A stretch of DNA of 64,000 nt, taken from positions 31,808,951-31,872,950 of the forward strand of contig OX388311.1 of NCBI GenBank assembly GCA_947579605.1. Direction: 5' to 3'. Under the pieces are notes generated by a model, which was not told the origin of the DNA, did not search any database, and saw only the letters and a program-made list of their open reading frames with translations. Positions 12,728 through 23,145 of the stretch are shown one piece after another (positions within the stretch are counted from its first letter, which is position 1; each line of letters starts with the position of its first letter). Source of the stretch: Athripsodes cinereus (lineage: Eukaryota > Arthropoda > Insecta > Trichoptera > Leptoceridae). A program made the position numbers and the translations under genes.

Positions 12728-12999
12728 AATATTTTTGAGAAATTTGTTTCTACAGTTAACTATTGCATTTTTAAATAAAATATTTAAACTTGAATTACTA
12801 TGTTTATTTGTTACATTAATTTAAAATACGCTATAGCGATTTCAGTGCACTTGCACCATTGACGAGCTTCTTGACGAGTCAGTCTTAAAATCTTGACTCT
12901 GACGAGTCTCTCTTGAAAAGTAATTCAAGTTTAAATATTTTATTTAAAAATGTCTAGAAATTGTTATATAGTTAATGCCTCTAAAATAAGTGAAACTAT
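12728..12999. repeat. Foldback MITE F, copy 2
   Basis: Two perfect 34-bp inverted arms (12766-12799 and 12919-12952) enclose about 120 bp that include GTGCACTTGCACC and GACGAGTC repeats. The right flank CATTTCTAGAAATTGTTAT-like sequence through 'CCTCTAAAATAAGTGAAAC' is the reverse complement of the left flank of copy 1 at 7364. The 'GCGATTTCAGTGCACTTGCA' core has a relative at about 56010-56040. Confidence 0.75.
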
Positions 13000-13310
13000 T
13001 GTATTATTAGGCTTACTTATGTAACACACGAAACAATCACACAAGGCTTAGAAAAGTCAATGTCACCTTATTTGGTAGTGTCCTGGACGCGACGCAACCC
13101 ACCCTTATCGCGAGGTGTGCTTTGTTCAATTAAGCTACTTAAAGAGACATACCGATAACTTCGAAGTTCTCTCTTACAAACCACAATGACAGTTTCACGT
13201 GTAGGTATTGTTTTAGCATATGTAAATATAAGTATCTCATGCTGGATACAATCAATAATAATATTACATATGTAGGTACCTAATAAATTGCGATGTTTTT
13301 TAACAACATA

Positions 13311-13852
13311 ACCAGTGGCGGTTCTAGCTTTTGCGGAGTCCCGCCCGGGCGAATTGTGCGCGGTGCATGACAACATTCAGGTGGAAGAATTTCAGAACAT
13401 TCCACGGAGCACCCGGAAAAAATTTAGTCTCCTTATCTTTGTAAGTTTTCGAGTATGCTGTAAAAAGCAGGTGTTCGAAAAAATAAAGACATTTTACATA
13501 TTAAATTCAACGATGAGATTTGCCACCCATCTTGAACGTCATAATTTTTGTTTACAATGTATACATGGTTATTATATGCAGGTGATCCGCTGGCAACTCC
13601 ACGCCTGGGATATATTAGTAGTACAGTAATACCCAGTAGGAAGTTATTTCAGAATATCCTTATTTTTTAGAATTTCTACCCTCCGTCGCCGAATATTTAA
13701 TTTGTCATAGCTTTCGAGAACATTCACGAACTTTTAATTTTTATTCAGAAATTTGGATAAACATATTTTTTTCTAGTTTTAATGATCCCATATCATCAAT
13801 GTAGTGCGGAGCCCCGGGCAATTCGCGGTTCGCCCACAATAAACACCGCTGC
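13311..13852. repeat. Possible composite hAT-like element
   Basis: The left end CAGTGGCGGTTCTAGC and the right end (reverse complement CAGCGGTGTTTATTG) are loosely alike, and both are followed inward by a GC-rich 'GCGGAGYCCCG...GGGCRAATT' block. I could not find a matching 8-bp duplication. The interior holds a SINE-2 and a piece of the repeat seen at 38.6-38.8 kb ('TTTCTACCCTCCGTCGCCGAA'). Confidence 0.3.
13399..13630 (+). mobile_element. SINE-2 copy (13.4 kb)
   Basis: Begins at the family 5' end (CCACGGAGCACCCGG). It continues with TGTAAAAAGCAGGTGTTCGA, GACATTTTACATATTAAATT, GATGAGATTTGCCACCCATC and ATGCAGGTGATCCGCTGGC. It ends in a damaged hairpin (CTCCACGCCTGGGATAT) and TAGTAGTACAGTAA. 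A fortuitous reading frame spans it, but frames differ between copies, so I do not treat it as a protein. Confidence 0.8.
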
Positions 13853-14681
13853 TAAATGTAAGCATTATATGAACCGATGTTTTTTTTTAATGTAATTTAT
13901 ACATCGTAGTAGCAAATATGATAGTAATAGTAGGTAGTAATAGTAGTAGGTGTATGGCATGCGTATCTGGAATGCATGTTATATTATTTAACTGACTTAG
14001 TCGGGGCAGGTGTATGAAAAATGTGCAATAGTAAGTATTAGTAGTAGGTAGTAGTAATACAGAAATAATATGTATCTATATTATAGTAGTTAATAATATA
14101 TAGTATTATTGATGATGAGTGATGATGTCTGATGATTATGCATAATATGTATATAATACTAGCTTAAATACCCTGCGTTGCATGGGAATCATGTATAAAA
14201 TTGAAAAAACAGTAAGTATGTGTAATTAAAAATTATTTTATTTAGGCAGCAATATTTTAATGTATCAACTTTATACACAGAGTAACATTAAAGTAGGAAA
14301 CAGATATGTAATAATGACTAAACAGTATATATATAATTATGACAATGTACCTAAATTACATACAAACATCACGCCGCTTCCTTCGCGGGGTAGGCAGAAA
14401 GGATCGAGTGCCACTTCCTTCTGTCCTTGCATACATCTTTCGCATCCGTCACTGTCATAAAATTTCTAATGCATGCTCTCCTGTTCAACGTGCTCAACAC
14501 GTGACCGTCCTGTAGGATTTGATTTAAATGATCTTGCCATTTGATATTCAGCCGTCCACGTCTCCGAGCACCATTCCTCTCAGCCAAATATATCTTCTTG
14601 GTCGTTCCGTCCTCATTCATTCTTTCTACATGCCCAAACCATCGTTACTTATTTAAATTCATCCTTGTAACTATACCAACT

Positions 14682-14895
14682 GTAAAAGGCAGTTGTTCTG
14701 TTGCAAGAGTGTCCTGTAAAAGGCAGGTGTTCGAAAAAAATAAGACATTTTACATCTTAAATTCAGCGATGAGGTTTGCCACCCATCCTGAATGTCTTGA
14801 TTTATATTGGCACGAAGAGGACAGTTTGCATGTTTCTTACATGCAGCTGATCTGCTGGCTACCCCACTTGTGGGATATGCCGTGATGGTATAGTA
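14682..14895 (+). mobile_element. SINE-2 copy with 14-bp target duplication
   Basis: Flanked by the perfect direct repeat TAACTATACCAACT (14668-14681 and 14896-14909), which lies inside LINE-B sequence. The copy has a 5' segment repeated imperfectly (CTGTAAAAGGCAG at 14680 and 14712), the full centre, the hairpin CCCAC-TT-GTGGG and GATATGCCGTGATGGTATAG at the 3' end. The duplication length and 5' variability fit LINE-driven target-primed insertion. Confidence 0.9.
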
Positions 14896-14977
14896 TAACT
14901 ATACCAACTTTCATTCCACATTCCTTTTGTATGTCATCTCAGCAACCAATTTCTCATAATTTTACCACACATCCTTC

Positions 14978-15079
14978 TCAACAATTTTATTTCTACTGCA
15001 TTTATGCCACTTTCATCCTTCATAAATGGTTAAAGAAGGATGAGAATGGCATAAATGTAGTAGAAATGAGATTGTTGAC
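14978..15079. repeat. Inverted duplication within LINE-B
   Basis: Imperfect inverted arms of about 43 bp (14978-15020 and 15035-15079) with a 14-bp loop. Both encode the same LINE piece: DESGINAVEIKLL on the minus strand and DENGINVVEMRLL on the plus strand. The second copy interrupts the minus-strand reading frame just after YASET. Confidence 0.85.
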
Positions 15080-15300
15080 ATGGGTTCACGTCTCACTTGC
15101 ATACACGAGTGTTGGCACTAAGATAGCAGAGTGCACCATCCTTTTAGCTGTAGTAGATATGTTTCTATTTGCAATTGGTCGGATTGCACCATTTACCTCA
15201 TTGCCAGCAATTTTTCTCCTTTCAATATCGCTTTCACACTTCCAATCTCTCGTGAACAAACTACTGAAGTATGTACACACATTCGTCAACTTGCTCTAAC

Positions 15301-15814
15301 ACTTCCTTGTCAATGTATAATACATATTTAAAAAAAAACATATTTATAAAAAAAATATGTTTGTACAATAATTAGGAAATAACTGCAAAACAAATAAACT
15401 AAATTTCTCAATAAGGGATATAATAATAACACAAAATGTTAAAAACTAATTTATTTATTATATTTACAAAATATAAACATTATTTTACTAATGGTTTTCT
15501 AATATTCCTATTTATTTGCAATTATAAACTTACCACATATCGTATTTTAAGTACAACTTATACCATAGCAATATGAACTTATGATTAATTAATTAATAAA
15601 AATTATGCAAATGTTAAACTAACAGAAAATGCCAATAAATTTATTGAATATACCTACACATTATCATGCGAAGATGAATGTTCTTCATTTAAAATATCCA
15701 TACCTTTTTATTACCATTTTACGTTTGTTCTTTCAAAACAAAAATCATATTTAGATCTATTAGTAACAAATAAAAAAATAATTTAAAGTTTTACGTGTTA
15801 CTTTATCGAAAGAA
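15301..15814. other. A+T-rich sequence, no feature recognised
   Basis: Low-complexity A+T-rich DNA with no coding or repeat signal that I can assign. Confidence 0.5.
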
Positions 15815-16045
15815 TTGGTCTTCCACTCTTTTCAGTAAGTTCCACTCTTCCGAGTGTTCTGTAAAAGGCAGGAGTTCAAAAAAATTAAGACTTTTACATC
15901 TTAAGCTAAACGATGAGGTTTGCCATCCATCCTGAATGTCTTTCTTTTTTGTTGGCACGGAGAAGACGGTTGCATGTTTATTACATGCAGCTGATTTGCT
16001 AGCTACCCTACGTGTTGGATATGCCGTGATTGTATAGCAGTAGTA
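15815..16045 (+). mobile_element. SINE-2 copy (15.8 kb)
   Basis: Has AAAGAATTGGTCTTCCACTC, TGTTCTGTAAAAGGCAGGAG, ATGAGGTTTGCCATCCATCC, ATGCAGCTGATTTGCTAGC and the 3' hairpin region CCCTACGTGTTGGATATGCC, followed by GTGATTGTATAG and a TAG repeat tail. One hairpin mismatch. Older than the 14.7-kb copy. Confidence 0.8.
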
Positions 16046-16600
16046 GTAATAGTACTTATTAACAAATAATGATTAATAAACAGAACTGTTCTAACATATT
16101 CAAATAGCTATTCCTCTAGAGACTGAGAGAATAATTTATTATTTATTTATTTTTAAAACCTTTAAATTTCATGTCTGTTAAGTGAAATAAAATAAAAATA
16201 TCAAAATATACCTCATTTTTTTACACAACAAATATAGTAAAAAACATTTACAACAAAACAAAAAAATATGCCAAAGAAAATATATAACACATGAGTTCAT
16301 ACATTATAAATGATTCACATATCAGCTTGAAACAACTTTTTCTTAAGAATAATGTTATCATATTCTGTTCATATTATGATGTCAATACAAAAATTATAAA
16401 AAAAACAATGTGTAAAATAGCAAATCTAGTGAATCAATGTAGAAATAATTATAAGTCATTGTCAAACTCTTGACTAAGTTAGTCGAAACCAGGTTACTAC
16501 ATATATTATTAAATACAGTAAACCTCCAATTAGTTTGTTTATTTACCTTAATCAATAGGGAGTTTTACACAATAAACTCAATCAATAAATAATTATAATC
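16046..16600. other. A+T-rich sequence, no feature recognised
   Basis: Nothing recognised. A 60-codon frame (16291-16473) is low-complexity and not assignable. Confidence 0.5.
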
Positions 16601-16762
16601 TGTTATATTTTTGGGAAGAAAGATAGAGACACACATCCTGGTGCAACAACAGTTTATTAACACAACAATATTTTACATGATGAAGAAAGTTGTTCCTTTT
16701 ACACAATTGCAACAATACATAATCCAAAGACAATAATATAAATTTACATAATATTACCAACA
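16601..16762 (-). repeat. 3' LTR of copia-like element
   Basis: Read on the minus strand it starts TGTTGGTAATATTATG and ends ATATAACA, a 162-bp TG...CA unit. It lies immediately downstream of a purine-rich tract (AAATTTAAGGAGGCG, reverse complement of 16763-16777) and the copia pol end at 16855. AATAAA-like signals occur inside. No second copy was found in the window, so the 5' LTR is missing. Confidence 0.7.
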
Positions 16763-16854
16763 CGCCTCCTTAAATTTATATTCTTTATTCTACAATACCA
16801 TATCTTAGCTTATAACAACTATTTAATTTAAATTCCAAAATACATAACAATAAT

Positions 16855-18118
16855 TCAAACAATGTTCATCATTTCTCTAAACTTCATAAACTTACTTTTA
16901 CCTAAAGCTTTTGTAAATATATCTGCAATATTTTCATCAGTATTTACTTTAATCACATCAATAATTCCATCAACATAACATTCATTTACAAAGTGATAAT
17001 GTACCTCAATATGTTTTGAGTTCTTAGTAAAATTTCCATATTTTGCTATAGCTAAAGCTCCTAAATTATCTTCATATATATTAATTGGTTTTTCTATATT
17101 AATATCAAATATTTGCAACAAACTCTTTATAAATTTTATTTCACTAACTGCCTCGGACAACGCTACATATTCAGCAAATGTAGAAGATTTTGTAACACTA
17201 CCTACTTTGTTTCTTAGATTTCCAATATATAAAATTACCATACAATCTTATAATATAACCCGTAGTAGACTTTCTATCAATATTATCACCTGCCCAATCT
17301 GCATCTACAAAACAATCTAATATTTCAACATTTTCTTTACTCTTATAGATTAACTTTAAATTCTTAGTACAATACAAATATTTCAAAATTCTTAAGGCAT
17401 ATTTGAAATGAGTTTCATTATAACAATTTTGAAATCTGCTTAAGTAATTAACGCTAAAACTAATATCTGGTCTAGTTCCACAACTTATATACAATAATGA
17501 ACCAATTAAATTTCTATACTTAATATCATTAACACTACTATTGTCACTTACTTCTAATTTTAAATTTATTTCCATAGGGGTAGTAATCCATTTTGCATTC
17601 TCTATATTATATTTCTTTGCAAGAGATTCTATATAATTAGTTTGACTTAGTAGCATTTCTTTGTTTACATTATCATAATCAATTACAATTCCAACATAAT
17701 TTTTAACCTGACCTAAGTCCTTCATCTTAAATCTATTAGCTAACAAACTCTTAACATAATCTATTTTATCTTTATTCTTACAACATATTAACAAATCATC
17801 AACAAACAAAATAAGATAAATCTTGTCATCACCATCTATCTTAACATATAAACAATAATCATATTCACTTCTTTTAAACTCTAAAGTATTTATAAATTCA
17901 TTAAAACAATCATACCATGCTCTTGGACTTTCTCTCAATCCATACAATGCTTTGTACAGTCTACACACTCTATCTGTACCATCTCCATATCCTTTTGGTT
18001 GTTTAACATAAACCTCTGACGTTACTTTTCCATTTAAAAAAGCTGTTTCTGCATCCATTTGTTCTACATATAAACCTTCTTTACAACAATATGATAATAA
18101 TATTTTCAATGTTTGCAA
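16855..18118 (-). pseudogene. Copia-type pol remnant (RT-RNase H)
   Basis: Minus-strand remnant of Ty1/copia polyprotein. The first part (18118-17198) has the RVT_2 reverse transcriptase: MDAETAFLNGKV, the catalytic loop YLILFVDDLLI, KMKDLGQVKNYVGI and GSLLYISCGTRPDI. The RNase H block DADWAGDNIDRKSTTGYI follows. The frame then breaks at a tandem GTAG duplication (plus 17198-17205). The rest continues in another frame (17241-16855) as SSTFAEYVALSEA, HIEVHYHFVNE and ADIFTKAL, up to the stop. Gag, protease and integrase are absent, so the copy is 5'-truncated. Apart from the 4-bp insertion the RT/RNase H is well kept, suggesting a fairly recent loss. Confidence 0.92.
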
Positions 18119-18239
18119 TCAGAATGGTATTCTGCACAAGCAATTTTGTCACGTTTGACACGTTTCTAGTTCTTCCAATAATTGGATATATTTATATCTC
18201 ATAAATAAAAAAAACATTTAATTATCACATATGATTTAT

Positions 18240-18470
18240 ACACACTTACACATACACACCATCATGCCACTTCTTTGCGGGGTAGGCAGAAAGAATTGAA
18301 CGCCACTTCCTTCTATTCTTGCATATATCTTTCACTTTTGTTAGTGTTATAAAATTCCTCATGCATGTTCTCCTTTTCAATGTACTCAACACATGGCCGT
18401 CCTGTAATTTTGCTTTAGATGATCTTGCCATTTGATCCTCGGCCTTCCACATCTCCGAGTTTTTATTGAG
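18240..18470 (-). mobile_element. LINE-B 3' end (18.2 kb)
   Basis: Minus strand: KAEDQMARSSKAKLQDGHVL, STLKRRTCMRNF, TLTKVKDICKNRRKWRSIL and SAYPAKK, i.e. the LINE-B C-terminus. The end carries CCCCGCAAAGAAG and GGCATGATGGTG, so the terminal hairpin is partly lost. 5'-truncated, and close behind the copia remnant. Confidence 0.75.
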
Positions 18471-19309
18471 TTTAATAATAAAGATTCTTCTTTCTGTACA
18501 ATCTTAAGTTCCCCCAATTGCAAGCACTTACTTAAACAAATACTTCTCTATCTCCACTTCTTGGATGTTTGTCCAGTCTCAGATGTTAGATTTGTCCATC
18601 TTCTGCTAACATCACTTATTACACAGATAATATTGTAATTCATGAATTTTGTCATTGAAATAAATAATCAGTCACATCTGTAAAAGAATATTATATATTA
18701 TAAAATACATTTTAGATAACTCTCTAATACAGATTTTATGAAAATTATTGTTCGTTTAGTGAAAGTTCACTTATAACAATCTTGGTACATTTTATTAGAT
18801 TATTAAAATATAATCCAAAAGGATTCATAATTATTTATTCCTATTAACTGGTTTTATTTTCTTGTTATATATAGATATAAATATGGATGAAATGTATGTA
18901 TTAAGTGCCTTATAAATTAAGTTTGTATAAAACACTGTAATGGTATTTGGCCTTATTTTTTTTTCTTCTATGATTTAAGTTACTTATATAGGTATGTATT
19001 ATGTGCTGTTGTATTTCAATTAACAAATAAATAAACTATAACCTTTATTAAAATGATACAATTCTCTCAATATTCTCATAGAAGCACAAGGCAGAAACCA
19101 GATTCCTTTTCCTAGCCCTCAAATGTCCTTATCATGGAAATGAAAATAGGTAGTTGTCGTACTATTTATGATTTCTTTAACATCAAAAACGTTCTTATCA
19201 ATAGTTTATTGTTGTGCACTTTGTATTATTTCTGTAAAAAGGTTAAAACAAACATAGTTTTAGTATTTAGTTCGATACTAAATATCTAAGTATCTTTTTT
19301 ATAAATTAC
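18471..19309. other. A+T-rich sequence, no feature recognised
   Basis: No gene or clear repeat identified. Confidence 0.5.
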
Positions 19310-19765
19310 TCACTAATGTCGCATCTACAAACTTAATATTTTTAATATCAATATATATCATGGTATTTCGTTGTCTAGCTTCAACATAAAAAAACACATC
19401 ACTTCAGAATAATTAATTGTATAATTTCAGTTTGTGAGTACTTCATATTTCAAGTAATGTTTTAAAATAAAACTGACACAATATGTAACAAAAATGTTAT
19501 ACTTTATTGTGTTTTGAAAACATAACCTCAAATCATAATGTCGTTTTTATAATGTCGCATCAACAAACTTAATATTATCAATATCAATTAAATAATACCA
19601 CGGTTTTTTCGAATAGCTAGCTCCAACATAAATAGTAAAATACTTCAGAATGTAATTGTGTAATGTCAGTTTATAATTTGAGTTGTTTATAAACAAAACT
19701 AACTCCTGTAACAAATGTTATATTTACTTGTGTTGTTAAGGCATAACCTCAAACATTTCTTCGTA
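19310..19765. repeat. Diverged tandem duplication, ~236-bp period
   Basis: ATGTCGCATCTACAAACTTA at 19316 and ATGTCGCATCAACAAACTTA at 19552 open two units that both continue through TTAATATCAATA, a CTAGCT block, CAACATAAA, CTTCAGAAT and GTCAGTTT-like sequence to GTTATA and CATAACCTCAAA. The units differ by many substitutions and indels, so the duplication is old. Confidence 0.75.
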
Positions 19766-20086
19766 GAAACTAACGTATCATATTACTTAGTTCATTTTAT
19801 CTATTGATTTTATATGAATGTGTACATAAACATTATTATTACCTTTCATTTAGTCCAAAAATATTTGTTATAGTGTTCACTTTGCTTTATTCACTATGTA
19901 CATAATATTGTGTGAAAGGCACCACTCACATTTGTACATAATATAATGTACCATATTTTATTATCATACTATGAAGTTTATTATTTTATAAAATGTAGTA
20001 GTTAAACAAATAATTCTGTACGGAACGCAGACTTTACGAAATAGACATGTCGCGTGTCGCGTCTTTCTTTATTTTGTCAAAATATA

Positions 20087-20869
20087 TCGTCGGCGTCAAG
20101 GAAAAAGTCACCAACTAACAAAACTAAAATTATGAGATACAGGCATTTTATTAATTTTCAATAATTGAAATTTCGATAACTTGAAAACTATAACCGATAG
20201 AGTAAAACAGTATTTTTTAATGTTCTTAACATATATTTTCCTATATCAAACAACTTAAAATCTGGATTAATTAATAGAAAAAAATCAAGAAAATCAGTTT
20301 TTTGTATTTGGTTGGTTTTTTAATACTCACTCCTTACATAGGGTAATACAGTTGGTGATTTTTTAAATTGATTAATAATCATTATCAAACTGAATAGGAA
20401 CCATAGAAACTCATTATTTTTATTATAAAGTTAAGAAAATTTTATGTTTATATACCAAATGAAATAATAATAATACAATGTTGATACTAATACAATGTAA
20501 ATACTAACAATCCAGGAAACAAAAAGAAATTCCATCAAATGGACTAATTTATTGATAGCATGTGATTTTTGTACCGTTTATTATTTTTGTGTTTTTTACT
20601 TGCCTGAATGTGCACAAATTTTGAATAAATAAAATGGAAATACCAAAAAAAATAATACAATTCACATACTTTGGTGACTTTTTCCTTATCGCAAATATTC
20701 GTATTTGATAGTTGGTGAGTTAATGTGTTTTTCATTTCTATGGTAATATGTACTCCTATAATTTTGGGGAATTTTTCCTAAATAAAGCATGAAAAAACAA
20801 ATTTGCTAGTATAAATAACTCAATTTTAACAAAAATTGTATTTGGTGAGTTTTTCCTTGACGCCGACGA
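20087..20869. mobile_element. TIR DNA element (Tc1/mariner-like MITE?)
   Basis: The ends are inverted repeats: TCGTCGGCGTCAAGGAAAAA (left, continuing GTCACCAAC) and the same sequence, continuing CTCACC, at the right end on the other strand. TA lies directly outside both ends (20085-20086, 20870-20871), consistent with a TA target duplication, although ATAT is also possible. The 783-bp interior has no recognised transposase. It repeats the subterminal motif TTGGTGA(G/C)TTTTTCC several times (about 20350, 20670, 20710, 20842). Confidence 0.75.
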
Positions 20870-20871
20870 TA

Positions 20872-22687
20872 TGGCGTCGTTTCCAATATGTCAAATTATC
20901 GAGCGACGTGATTGGCCGACGTAGAATATTTATAAAACATTCAAAAAGTGATTGGCTGAATTTAAACAGCCGATGTTGCCGTTAACAAAAAATAATGTTT
21001 TTTCGTTTCTTGAATCTTCATGTAACACGTTCAATTTATTTAAATATTGGTTAATTCGCGTAAAACATGTTTCAAAAGTATTAAAAAAACACAAATTAAA
21101 CTATTTTATGTAACATACATTTATAATGATACATTTACTCGAAATAAATTATCGATATTTTCTTAATTAATTTTAGTATGGCAATATAATATGGTACACA
21201 ATTTTGGCGGTAAAGAATATTTTCTTACCCTTTCAAACTGACGTAAAAAACGTATTGTTTATCTCATTCACACTTTTTTTTTACACTCTTTTTTGCTGTT
21301 TTTCTCGCTCCTCAAAAAGAAAGTACGGCATTTAGTGGGTTTTTATTTAACATATATACCTCATCTTGTAATGGTCAGGTCAATGGAACGCAAATTCCTT
21401 GAAATGGGAGAGTATAGCCCGGTCTTCGTTAGTATGGAAATTCAAAAATCATTTTTATAAGATATAAGGATTATAAATATAATAAATGATACTAGGTGTA
21501 TCCCCGGCCCGGCCCGGCCCGCTAATGTGTAATCACCGGTACCGATGCATCTGCTCAATAAAAACATAACAGACAAACACACACCGAATACATTAAATAA
21601 TAATATATGCAATAAATATTGAGTGGAACTAGTGTTAATACCCCCAACATGAGCAGGGAATTAAAAAAATCATACAGCAACACTACTTATTGCTAATTAT
21701 TGTCAGTTTTTAATAAAATAGAATTACACGATCTGAGCTTACGTCTCTGCTTAAAATGAAGGAAAGATTAAGGAAAAAATTTAAGATTTATTAGGTGAAT
21801 CGCCAAATTTCACAATTTTCATCGAAAATGTGTCGTTATAGATATAAAAAAAATGTGCGAAGTCGGTAAATTGACATTTTAGAAAAGCTCTTACGGAAAT
21901 CTGAAAACTGGGAAACTCAAAAACAAGAATTCGTATGTAAAAAAGTTGTATTTATATCAAATCAATGAGACATCTCGGATTGGAGAACCATGTTTACACA
22001 ATGTAACATTGCACAAAATCTTTTGGGGCGAGTTAATCTGAAGAACATTATGTTTAAATGATTCTCCAATTGTGATGTCTGATTTTGTCATCTGCGCGTT
22101 GTGCCCAAGCCCAATTAAAATAATACAAGTAAATATTCATAACAAGTCTTTATTATTCATTCCATTTATTACAGTACATGATTGACAAACAATTTCATAC
22201 AGAAATACATAAATAAATACAATCAATATTTAGCGAGCGAGTTCTTCGCAAAGTCGCGATCTCTTCCGATTTGCTCAATGTCAGCCCTATACTGGATGTA
22301 TTAACATACATTCAAACGAAGAGAAAATAAGTTTATAAGACGATTAGTAATTATAGAGCAGGTAGTAATGAAGGGAAGTAAGGGTAATACCCTCACTATA
22401 TGTATATAATTATACATAATGTATCAAACAACATAACATTATTAATATTTGCAACAATGTTGCACCGAGGTAGTGGTACAATTACCTATAGTAGTACCTA
22501 TAGTTGCACTGGATGTATGAACATATAATATAACACGCAGTCAGCCATGTATGACACACACAACACACACACCAGTACAGAGTGCAGACACCAGGTAAAG
22601 CTACTCCTTACAGGAGGCACATACATATCAATGCACACATAATATTATATATGTATTTGGTATATGACGCGGTCACTCGCTTCTTAC
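20872..22687. other. A+T-rich sequence with one GC island
   Basis: No gene recognised. A short GC-rich CCGGCCCGGCCCGGCCCG run sits at about 21504-21522, after 'TACTAGGTGTATCC', possibly the decayed end of a dispersed repeat. Confidence 0.45.
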
Positions 22688-22786
22688 TCATTCTCATCTC
22701 ATAATAAAAATCATCATCTGCTTCTTCAACCATTTGTAATCCATCTTTGAACACATGATTTTCCTCTTGCTTCTTTCCAGGGTTTG
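22688..22786 (-). CDS. Candidate internal exon of unknown protein
   Basis: A 99-bp minus-strand stretch bounded by an acceptor-like GATGCAG (just right of 22786) and a donor GTAAGA (just left of 22688). In the open frame it encodes NPGKKQEENHVFKDGLQMVE followed by EADDDFYYEMRM. The length is a multiple of three, so it would be phase-compatible. The composition is charged and protein-like, unlike the surrounding A+T-rich frames, and the frame is open for about 60 codons. The polypyrimidine tract is weak. I do not recognise the family. It could also be a remnant of an unrecognised element. Confidence 0.3.
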
Positions 22787-22983
22787 CTGCATCAACTCAG
22801 AAGTATAAATCAGTCTTCATTTAGTAAGGAAATCGACAAAAAATGATGTTTATTGTTTTCAAATATACCTATTTAAAGTAATTAATAATTAAATACCTAC
22901 GTAGCACCTACACATGTACCCTCGCGTAATAAAAAAGTAAAGATATCAGGGTGGATGGTATACTTCTTACTTTTATCTAACTA

Positions 22984-23090
22984 TATAAAGTGCCCTACAA
23001 TCTATTGGATTGGTCTGCAACGAGCTTGAATTTTCTTCTCCATACCTCCCTATTTCTGCTAGCCTCTATAATTCCAGCTAGCTAAATTAA
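22984..23090 (-). mobile_element. LINE-A 3' end fragment (23.0 kb)
   Basis: The minus strand carries the LINE-A terminus: ATAGGGAGGTATGGAGAAGA, then CTCGTTGCAGACCAATCCAA and TAGATTGTAGG. It matches the 3' ends at 24.6, 39.5 and 52.8 kb. Confidence 0.75.
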
Positions 23091-23099
23091 AGGTATTAT

Positions 23100-23145
23100 A
23101 TATTTATCATCACTACCACACCGCTTCCCTTTCGGGATAAGTATA
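23100..23145 (-). mobile_element. LINE-B-like terminal hairpin fragment
   Basis: Minus strand: CTTATCCCGAAAGGGAAGCG, then GTGTGGTAGTG, i.e. the LINE-B terminal hairpin (CCC-GAAA-GGG) and the end motif, with nothing recognisable upstream. Confidence 0.5.

Larger units (their letters stand above)
14365..15300 (-). mobile_element. LINE-B copy with RT remnant, disrupted
   Basis: The longest LINE-B copy, minus strand. From its 5' side (right) it reads FTRDWKCESDIERRKIAGNE, then VNGAIRPIANR and AILVPTLVYASET (about 15289-15090), a conserved reverse-transcriptase/thumb segment. This is followed by GINAVEIKLLRRMCGK (about 15018-14960) and, after the SINE-2 insertion, ARRRGRLNIKWQDHLNQ and SILSAYPAKEAA, ending in the CCCCGCGAAGG hairpin region near 14395. 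The coding is broken by an inverted duplication (14978-15079), stops and the SINE-2 at 14682-14895. Dead copy. Confidence 0.75.

Noticed and set aside
13315..13629. 104-codon frame across 13.3-13.6 kb
   Set aside because: It runs from a repeat edge into SINE-2; other SINE-2 copies are not open in the same frame throughout.
14931..15299. 122-codon plus-strand frame
   Set aside because: It is the antisense of a LINE-B reverse-transcriptase remnant plus the inverted duplication.
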